A stretch of 31,703 nucleotides of DNA from a virus: the IMG/VR virus record IMGVR_UViG_3300046009_003547, positions 1-31,703 of that record; one strand, given 5' to 3'. The notes under the pieces are model-generated. The model saw only the letters and a program-made list of their open reading frames with translations, searched no databases and was not told the origin of the DNA. The position numbers and the translations under genes were made by a program. Shown one piece after another: positions 22,198 to 30,800 of this stretch; the first letter of the stretch is position 1, and each line of letters begins with the position of its first letter.

Positions 22198-22365
22198 ATG
22201 GCAAGTGTAGTATTTGATAAAGATGGTAATGTAGTTACCATAAATACAGGTAGAGGCAATGAGCAAGTAGAACTACCATCAGAGGCAAGTGCCTGTGGTA
22301 GAGCTGCATTAGCTGCATTAGCTTCAGTTGAAACCGCAGTACAAGAAGAAGAGGAAGCTAACTAA
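22198..22365 (+). CDS. Small hypothetical protein before the tail tube gene, 55 aa
   Basis: A 55-residue frame with AAAGAGG six bases upstream of its ATG and a TAATG overlap with the tail tube gene, so it is probably translated. It has an N-terminal strand-turn (MASVVFDKDGNVVTI), a middle GRGNEQVELP and an Ala-rich acidic C-terminal helix (CGRAALAALASVETAV, then EEEE). I recognise no family. Its place between tail terminator and tube genes suggests a minor tail or assembly factor. Translational coupling may help set the rate of tube protein synthesis. Confidence 0.65.
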   Translation: MASVVFDKDGNVVTINTGRGNEQVELPSEASACGRAALAALASVETAVQEEEEAN

Positions 22366-23885
22366 TGGCTATTACCGTTAAATATCACGAAAAGAACCAG
22401 GCCGTCTTCTTTGCTCTGCAAAGCGGCTCTGGTGATACTAATAAAGTTGCAACAAGTTCATTAACCCCTACTACTGCTATTGCTGCTACAGGTGTTACTT
22501 CTGATGCTACTAGAGAAACAGGAGCGTTGACATTCTTAGGTGACTCTTTGTCACGTGATGAGTTTACATACCAAAAAGATAAGTATATCGACTTAGGTAT
22601 TGAAACGTACCAAGAGGTGCTATTTGACCTTACTTCACCTATTGCACCTGATACTTATGCTATTTGGAAAATTTTTCAAACTTGTGGTGGTAATGTTGTA
22701 GTTAATAGTGATAATACTGTCTATGCAGGTAATCACTTAGACTCTCCAGACTACGGTACTGCTGATGTAAGATATTCTACTCCAGATGATCCAGATGGTG
22801 ATAAGTTATTTAAGTTCTGGGACTTACGTGGCACTGTGGATGTAGATGCATCTATCGGTGAACCACCTAAACTTAAATTCTCTCTTAAAGGTAATGCTGA
22901 TGACCCAGTACAAGCACCTAAGCAAAGTGCTGATACAGGTTTCCAGACTACACGCGTAGCGCCTTCTATTCAGAGTTCTACAATCCGTAAAGCTCAGATT
23001 GCTCTGTTAGATGATACTTTCACTAATGCAGTTGGTACAGTATTAAGTGCTGCTAGTTTAGTAAGTACTGGTAGAGTTATTGTTACTTTTACAGCTAACC
23101 ATAACTTAAATGTTGGTGAGATTATTGCTATCAATGTAAGTGGTGCAAGTGTATCAGCTTTCAATGGTTCATACATTGCTATGGTTGAATCTAATACAAC
23201 TATTAGTTACTTTGTAAAAGGTTTAACTACCGCACATACAGGTGTTACAATTTCATCTTGTAAGAAAGGTGACACTCCTACTTATAACTTCTGTTTTAGT
23301 ACACTGTCTGCGCCAAACTTTTGGGGCTTTGATTTGACACGTTACCAAACAGGCTGTGACTTTGGTTTTACTAAAGGTGCTGTACCTACTGACGTAACTG
23401 CTGGTATGTTGGCGGCCCCTGCTGCTAAACTGGTTGTAACCTCTATTACTATCTCAGGCGCTACGTTAGCAACTGTCGTAACGGCTGTCCCACATGGTAT
23501 GAGTACAGGAAACAAAGTTACTATTGCGGGGGCAGGTGGTGTAGATGCGTTGAAGATTAACATTACTGCGACTGTTACAGTTACCAATACGACAACATTT
23601 ACATATGTAGTTGCGACATCTACAAACGGAGCAGTATCAGCTGCATCAGGTACAATTATTACTGCTATTAATAACAGTAATACATCCTTTGACCCTGACT
23701 TATTTGTAACACGTTTCTTCGGCTTGTATCTATCTTTTGGTGAGAGTAATGCCGCTGGTAAACGTGTAGGTTACTTATGGAACAAAGCACAGATGTCTAA
23801 CACTAAAGAAGGTAAAGTATCTACCTACTTTGGTCGTGAGGCAACCTTCCGTAATACTGGACAAAGTTTCATGTTGTGGAGCTAG
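22365..23885 (+). CDS. Major tail tube protein with two Ig-like insertions
   Basis: A 506-residue protein, much longer than typical tube proteins (about 200-260). Residues 1-225 and scattered later parts (FTYQKDKYIDLGIETYQEVLFDL, WDLRGTVDVDASIG) fit a tube fold. Two extra beta-domains follow: residues ~226-297 (GRVIVTFTANHNLNVGEIIA onward) and ~356-431 (ATVVTAVPHGMSTGNKVTIAG onward). Both carry the NH or HG..(t/v)G..(i/v).I motif of phage Ig-like repeats. The end (EGKVSTYFGREATFRNTGQS) closes the tube domain. It polymerises into the tail tube. Position after the terminator and before the chaperone genes supports the role. An intrinsic terminator follows directly. Confidence 0.8.
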   Translation: MAITVKYHEKNQAVFFALQSGSGDTNKVATSSLTPTTAIAATGVTSDATRETGALTFLGDSLSRDEFTYQKDKYIDLGIETYQEVLFDLTSPIAPDTYAIWKIFQTCGGNVVVNSDNTVYAGNHLDSPDYGTADVRYSTPDDPDGDKLFKFWDLRGTVDVDASIGEPPKLKFSLKGNADDPVQAPKQSADTGFQTTRVAPSIQSSTIRKAQIALLDDTFTNAVGTVLSAASLVSTGRVIVTFTANHNLNVGEIIAINVSGASVSAFNGSYIAMVESNTTISYFVKGLTTAHTGVTISSCKKGDTPTYNFCFSTLSAPNFWGFDLTRYQTGCDFGFTKGAVPTDVTAGMLAAPAAKLVVTSITISGATLATVVTAVPHGMSTGNKVTIAGAGGVDALKINITATVTVTNTTTFTYVVATSTNGAVSAASGTIITAINNSNTSFDPDLFVTRFFGLYLSFGESNAAGKRVGYLWNKAQMSNTKEGKVSTYFGREATFRNTGQSFMLWS

Positions 23886-23897
23886 TCTAGCAAATAT

Positions 23898-23924
23898 AGA
23901 GGGGTGAAAGCCCCTCTTCTTTTA
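23898..23924 (+). terminator. Intrinsic terminator after the tail tube gene
   Basis: AGAGGGG (23898-23904) pairs with CCCCTCT (23911-23917) around a TGAAAG loop, followed by TCTTTTAT. The GC-rich 7-bp stem with a pyrimidine run is a good rho-independent terminator. It would reduce transcription of the chaperone and tape measure genes relative to the tube gene. Confidence 0.75.
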
Positions 23925-23945
23925 TAACTATTAGAGGACAATCTA

Positions 23946-24503
23946 ATGAAAATCATTGTATCAAAAACAAGTAAAGCATTTAAAGAAGTACCGGCGGATG
24001 TAAAGGGTGTAAAGAATCCTATCGTATTAGGTATTAAACTCTACGGTAAAGCAGATAAAGCTGCCTTGCAAGCTGAGTATAAAAAAGTAAGTTCTACTAA
24101 AGAACTAGATAAAGCGCAAGCTTTCCTGAAAAAGCATGATGAAGAAGGTGATAAAACTACCGATGAGTTTTATGACATACGTGATGCTATGTTAGCTGAT
24201 ATAGAGGCACTTTCAGAGTCTTATGTAGCGCAGCTAACAGAGTTCTACAAAAAACAAGTACTATTTTTGAAAAATGTAGCAATTACTATTGCAGATGACA
24301 AGGGTGTAGAAAGTGTACTAACTATTGCAGATACTCGTGTTGTCGAACCAGTTGAGTCTTTATGGGTGGATTCAAATGAATGTCTAGCCGTCCTCCTAGA
24401 TTACTACTTTGAAGAAGAAGCCTATAAAGACTCCCTACCAGGGATTATCTCTTCTACAGTGTTTAACTACACACTTAAGAAGGAAGAGAAAGCAAAAAAC
24501 TAA
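23946..24503 (+). CDS. Tail assembly chaperone, G-like
   Basis: A 185-residue protein in the position of lambda gpG (140 residues), between tube and tape measure genes. It is charged and helical, with a Lys/Glu-rich middle (KELDKAQAFLKKHDEEG) and a central LTEFYKKQVLFL segment. The C-terminus ends in a Lys/Glu stretch coded just before a slippery A AAA AAC and the TAA stop. It would bind the tape measure protein during tail assembly together with the frameshifted G-T product. TTAGAGGA precedes the ATG. The family is diverse, so identification rests on order and on the frameshift signal. Confidence 0.8.
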   Translation: MKIIVSKTSKAFKEVPADVKGVKNPIVLGIKLYGKADKAALQAEYKKVSSTKELDKAQAFLKKHDEEGDKTTDEFYDIRDAMLADIEALSESYVAQLTEFYKKQVLFLKNVAITIADDKGVESVLTIADTRVVEPVESLWVDSNECLAVLLDYYFEEEAYKDSLPGIISSTVFNYTLKKEEKAKN

Positions 24504-24544
24504 TAGAAGCTGGTGAAGTACTAGGAAAATTGTCTATACTAGCT
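24481..24544 (+). promoter_or_regulatory. -1 programmed ribosomal frameshift site of the tail chaperone pair
   Basis: The heptamer A AAA AAC occupies 24494-24500 in the correct phase (GCA AAA AAC TAA), so a -1 slip enters the T frame exactly before the G stop. An SD-like AGGAAGAG lies about 6-13 bases upstream (24481-24488). Seven bases after the heptamer, AGCTGGT (24508-24514) can pair with ACTAGCT (24538-24544; one G-U pair), a 7-bp stem around a 23-base loop. SD-like sequence, slippery site and stem at this spacing are the known components of -1 frameshift signals in bacteria (dnaX, phage G-T). Confidence 0.85.
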
Positions 24545-24898
24545 AAGATAAACCGAGCAGAGGAAGAGGGCCGGAAGAAGCTAGAACAACATAGACTAGA
24601 GTATCCAGGATTAAGATTTGCAGATGACGAAGAAGAGATAGAAGAGACGATGCCTCTTGAGGTTGAATACTTCTATCTCTTCAAGTGTAATATAAAATAC
24701 CATAAGGTATTTAAGTTACTCCGAAACTATATGTCTGAATACTATGTACTTGACACAGCGTTATTATTACGTCTTATAGACGAGTTTAAACTCCCTGTAG
24801 TGAAAGCATTAACTTATATACCCTATATCCATAGCGGATACTTATCAATAGTTTTAGAGGAAAATAAAACAGATGGCACAAAAGATAATCGGGATTAA
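24500..24898 (+). CDS. T part of the G-T tail assembly chaperone, made by frameshifting
   Basis: A reading frame in the -1 phase relative to G, open from 24479 and continuing to 24898. After the slip, translation reads on from the CTA at 24500, giving 132 extra residues and a G-T protein of about 317. The T portion is helical and charged (INRAEEEGRKKLEQHRLE, later MPLEVEYFYLFKCN), with a YIPYIHSGYL segment near the end. A TTG at 24530 could open it as a separate gene, but it lacks a ribosome site and would drop the conserved overlap. G-T recruits the tube protein to the tape measure. The last 26 bases overlap the tape measure start. Confidence 0.8.
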   Translation, partial: LIEAGEVLGKLSILAKINRAEEEGRKKLEQHRLEYPGLRFADDEEEIEETMPLEVEYFYLFKCNIKYHKVFKLLRNYMSEYYVLDTALLLRLIDEFKLPVVKALTYIPYIHSGYLSIVLEENKTDGTKDNRD

Positions 24899-27800
24899 AC
24901 TAGAGGTTGATGCAGAGCAAGGGAAGAAGATAGGTCTAGTCTTTCAGCAAGCTGAGAAGTCTGCTGATGGACTGGCAAATAGGACAAAGAATCTACAAGC
25001 TATAGAGCAAGAACGTGTAAAGATAATTACCCAACAAGGTGATGCATTTACTAAACTTTACTCTACTATATCTAAAGTTAACCAAGCTTATGAAAATAAC
25101 TCCAAAGGGGCTAACTTAGGTTATGGTAATGCCACAAGAGCACTAGAAGGTTATCAACGTACTATTGAACGTACTACTGCCGCGCTAGATGAGTTAAAAC
25201 GTAAACAAACCTCACTAGCATTGCAAAATAACTTTGGTCTAAAGGAACAAGTGCAAAGCACTCCAGCTAAAGCACCTGCTGTAAACTATAGCTATGCTAC
25301 TGGTGCATACAAGGATAAAGAGGCAGAGTACCGTAGGTATATGCTCTCTATGGAAGAAATGGCACATGCTGAGAATGAAAAGTACAAGAAAGGACTAGAG
25401 GCTAAGAAGTTTGCAGATCAAGCGTATATTAACTCTGCTAAGGTAATGTATGCACAGATGTTCGACGAGATTGCAGCTAAGGAAGCTGAGGCAGCAAGAA
25501 GAGCTAAACCTGTAGATGCTAGAACCATAAACGCTATAGGGCAGAATCCATATGCGTCATATAATACTGCTACTGGAGCTAAGAGCTTCAAGCCTGTAGA
25601 TACTTTTGACCCGCAGGCCGAGGCCGCTAAAGTACGTGCCGCAGTAGAGTATGAGAATACACTACGTGATGCAGGAAGGAATAAGCAACTTATAGCACAA
25701 GCTAAACATGCTAAAGATACTCTAGCAATAGAACAGAAACTAGCTAAAGATATAGAGTTAGTTCGTCAACGTGTGTCTGGCGGTTTTATAACTAAAGGTC
25801 AAGGGTTCGAGGAACAACGTAAGGCAGTTGAAGCCTATGGTAAAGCCCTTAAAGCACTTCCTTCACTTAATCCACACATTGCAGAACACAAGAACCTACT
25901 TGTACATATCGGTGAAATCATCGGGGCTTATAGAGTACTTAACTTTACCATAAACACTGCATTAGAAGCATTAAAAAACATCCCTCGTGCTGGTATAGCA
26001 CAGCAACAAACACAAGCTAGTGTCTTTGCTATCTTTGGTATAGAAGAGGGGCAAAAGAACCTACAGTTTTTACAAAACCTAGCTCAAAGCGCTGGACAAT
26101 ACATAGGTGACTTAGAGCAATCATATAGAACCTTCGCCCCTTCTGCTGTATTAGCAGGAGCAAAGCAAGCCGAGGTTAATAAAATCTTCAAAGACTTTAG
26201 TGAAGTATCTACAGTATTACATTTATCAACAGACCAAGTTAAGTCTCTTTACCTTGCTCTTGAACAAATGTATGCAAAAACTACTGTACAAAGCGAAGAG
26301 ATTAAGAAACAGTTAGGTAATACCCTACCTGGTGCTGTAGAGATAGGTGCTAAAGCTTGGGCTAGTTATGCTAAACAAGCTGATACATCTGTATCTGCAT
26401 TTATGGCAGCTATGAAAAAGAACCTAGTTGTTACTAAGGACTTTGCTCCTGCCTTCGCAGCCGAGTATAGGAAAATATTTGGTGGTGTAGATGATAGTGT
26501 ATTCAATGATGTAAGAACTAAGTTACAGAGTAACTTACAACGTATGCGGTCAGAGTATGAGAACTTCTCAAGAAGTATTTTCTCTGCTACTGAAGGTATA
26601 ATGAATGAGACAGTTAAACTTGCTGCCGGTGCTTTACAAACTGTAAGAGAGAATTTAGAAGGTATAGGGCAGGCTCTTAAGGTTATTGCTGTACTTGGTG
26701 TAGCTAAAGCTATACAAGGCATAGGAGCATTCGCCGCCGGTAGTTTAATTGGTACATTAAAGAAATCAACCGCAGAAGGTATTGTAGAGGTAAGTAAATT
26801 TAGCTTTGCACTTGAAACTGTTGGAGAAAAACTACGTTTACTGGGGCCAGTAGTTAGTACAGTGTTTAACCCACTAACAGCTACAATTGCTGCTATTAGT
26901 GCTGGAGCTACCCTAGTAGCTACAAGTCTCACAGATATGGAAGTTAAGTATGGTAAATTAAACCATGCTAGTGAAGAACAAGTTAAAGCGCAGATGGAGA
27001 TATATGCAGCACAACAAGAAAGTGCTGATGGTGCTGGAGCGTTGCTACAAGCAATGACACAGGTAGAAGAGAAGTCTAATAGCTTGTTTATATCTTTCAA
27101 AGGTACAAGTATAGAACTTAGTACTATTTTCAAAGTACTAGGTGATTACCTAGCACAAGCTATGGAAAAGAATTTACAATTCTTAAAAGGTATTAAGGAT
27201 AATGTTGTTACTGCGTATACAAGTATTACTACTGGAATATCTCAAATAGGTTCTAGTATAGTAAGTTATATACAGAATCTTGCTTCTAGTGCATTAGAGA
27301 AAGTATTAGAGTATATAGCTAAAGTTAAAGCTGCTTTTGTAGCTACAGCCGAGTTTATAGGTAATGGGTTTAATGTAAAAGACTTTAGTACTACGTACAA
27401 TACTACTCTTACAGAGTCACTTAGTAATAATAAGAAACTTGTACAAGATATTGGTGATAGCGTAGGAAAAGTTACTGACAGGGTTAAGGGTCTTGGTACT
27501 TCTGTAGTAGAAGGTGTGTCTAGTGGATTTGGGTTTATCTCAGATAACTTAAAAACAACTACTGAGACTATACTACGTAAGGCAGCACAAGAGCAAAACA
27601 AGATAGACGCAGCATTACAAGAACAGCAACGTAAACGTGTTGAACTTAATAAAGGTTTAGATAATAAACCTGAAAACGATATGACCGGCCTTGGTGTAAA
27701 AGGTAAGGCGTCTAGTAAAGCTGACGAAGCATTACGTAAACAAGAAGACCAAGCAGCTAAAGTATTAGAACTAGAGAAACGTCTTATTGCAGAACAAAAT

Positions 27801-30800
27801 GCAATGGAACAAGATTATTATCGTAATCATATAGATGCAATTAAGTTCATGTATGACTCAGACTATATATCTTTTAAACAATATATAGATCAGAAAGGAG
27901 CTATAGAGGAAGTAGCAAATACTAAAACATTACTTGCTATAGATGAGGAAATAGAGCGTGTTAAAAAGAAACTAGAGATATATTCCCAAGTACCTCAAAT
28001 TATTAAAGATGCCCAAGGTATGTTAGATGGCATAGCTAAAGGCAACGCTACACTTAACTTTGGCAGCGATGAGAAGAACAACCAAGCTATTGCAGAGGCA
28101 AGAGAGTTAGTTGATAATTATAATAACTCTCTTAAAGGCACTAATACTAGATTAGATGAAGTCAAGAAAACCGAGTTAGAACTAACACAACTAGGTAGAC
28201 AAAAAGCGCAGTTACAAAACCAGATCGCGTCGCAGACAGCACAGAATGCACAAGATACTAAAGTTCAAAATAAGGAAATAGAAGAATCTCTTGCAGTTAC
28301 TAAGCAAGCATACCTAGAACAATTAGGTGTTATTAATGAGATAGCTATACGTAAAGCTGTAGAAGCTAAGTATGCTGGGGAGATTGCAGACTTAGCTAAA
28401 ATAGGTATAGGCGACCCTAACTATGCGGCGGCCCAACAAAGGCTTACTCAAATAGAGCAACAAAAGGAGATAGATGTTGCAGGTAAGCTATCTGAAATGC
28501 GTAGGAAGCAAACACAAGAACTACGTGATATAAGTTCTGCGTACAAAGATGTAGCCTATAGTGCAAATGATGCCATAAATAGTCAACTTGGTGGATTTGG
28601 TGCATTGATTAATGCTATTAACAATTTTGGGGCTAAAGATAATGACTATGCCAAAGCTAGGCAAGAGAATGAAGATCGTTATACAGCAGCTGTAGAACGT
28701 AGAAAAAACATTGTTGAGTCTATACAAATACCACTAGATTACGACAAAGGACAGAAAGAAGCTTTTGAGAATGCAGATAAAGCCGCTAAAGCTTCAGCTC
28801 TTACACGTACTCAAATTGATATGGACGAGACAGCCTCTAAGATAGGTAACATGCGTCAAATCGCGGGAGTTAGTAAGGCTTTCTTTGCAGAAAATACTAA
28901 AGCTAGACGAGCTCTACACAACGCCGAAATGACTTTAGGTGCTGCTGAAATGGCTTTTAAACTAGGCTCTCTTGCTATAGAAGGAGCTAAAGCTATATTA
29001 GTACAAGGCCAAGGTGAGCCTTATAGTGCTTTTGCGCGTATCGCAGCTATGACAGCTTTAGTTGCAGGTATTATCGCAGGTGTTGGTGGAGCTATGACTA
29101 AGACAGGAACATCTAATGTATCTATGCCTGTTAGTGATTCTAAAGGCACTACTTTCGGTGCGCCAGACCAAGAAGCAACTGATTTAACTGATACATTGTC
29201 GTTTTTAGCTGATGTAAATTATAAGTCCTACAGAGAGTTAAGAAAACTTAATGAAAATTTCGCAGGTATTTCTAATGACATTTATAGATTAACACTGTTA
29301 CAAGCAAGTGGTAAAGCCTTACTTCCTGTTAGACCTACTCTTGAAGGAACCTTCCCAGGAACTAATATACTTAACACCCTTAAAAGCCCAGACCCATTCC
29401 AGAACATTATACAAAAGAATTCAGCTAATAAGATGAACAAAGACCTTATAACTGGGGTTTTAATGAGAGCTTTGATGGGTTCTACTACTATAAAAGTAAT
29501 AGACGAAGGTATTATAACAGCTAGGACTACGATTGCATCCCTACTACGTGGAGAACAAGTACTTGTACAGCAATATGCTACAATAGAAGCAACTAAAAAG
29601 TCTTTATTTGGCAAATCTACTGAAATATTTGACTCACTAAGTAGATCTAGCAACGGAGCGTCTACAATAGTTACATCCTTATATACAAACATAGCTAAGA
29701 GTGTAATTAACCTTGCTAGAAACGTATCAGAAGTAGAACTTAATAAAGCCTTTAACTATGTTATACCAGAGTTAAAAGTATCTCTACAAGGTAAAAATAC
29801 CGCCGAGATACAAAAAACCTTACAAGGTGTTATATCTAAACAGCTTAATCTTATGTCTTTGAAAGTCTTTAGTGTATTTAAAGACCTAAGGCAGCTTAAA
29901 GAAGGTATGTTTAGTACAGTATCTAGGATATTTGCTGAACGTGAGATAGTAGAGACGTCGTTTAAAGACATTGGGGTAACTTCACTACCTACTGCAAATA
30001 TAGAGGCTATTAAGTTCTCTGATGCAATGATACAACTTAGTGCTACTACTGGCACTGCTGTAGAGAAGATTAAAGCCTTCCAACAAGCTGAGAGTGATTT
30101 CTATAAGAACTTCGTTTCTAAGAACCAACAAAATTTAGATACTGTTACCAAGGTAGCAGAGGGACTATTTAGTGTATTTGAAAAAGGACTAAGTAAGACA
30201 CAACAAGCTGTAGTAGACCAAGAGGTTAAGGTAGCGCAAGCTAGAGCTAAGTTAGCACAAGTAGCTGAAACCAGTAATGCCACAAGTACAGTTTACGAGA
30301 ATGCTAGAAGAGAAGTATACAATGAAACTAATATACTAGATACCTTAAGACCACAAAGTAAGTCACTACGTGATTACTTCCAGGAGGCGTTTGCTTCCAC
30401 TGGTAACTTTGGCGATGCGCTTATATTAGTTAAACGTCAACTTGACTTAGCTACTGACTCAGGTAAAGAAACTTACAGTCTTATTAATGATCTTAACGAC
30501 ATAACATCTAAGTATAACGATCTTACAAAAGAATTATATGACTCCATAGATAAACAAGTAACAACACTACGTGATAGCATCGACCTACGTACACAAGACC
30601 AATTACTAGCAGCTCTACGAGCTTCACGTGACATAAACGAACAAAAAGAACTCTCTACTAAGATACAAAAACTAATGCTTGATAAGCATAATGCAGAAAT
30701 TAGTAGTATAAAAACCATAACCTCTGCATATAAAGCTCTTGGAGACTTAGTTAAGAACATGCTCTTAGGCGACCTATCTACTCTTGGGCCAAAAGCTAAG

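Noticed and set aside
24530-24898. Independent T gene starting at TTG 24530
   Set aside because: There is no ribosome site before the TTG, while the frame is open upstream to the slippery A AAA AAC; frameshifted synthesis explains the layout better.
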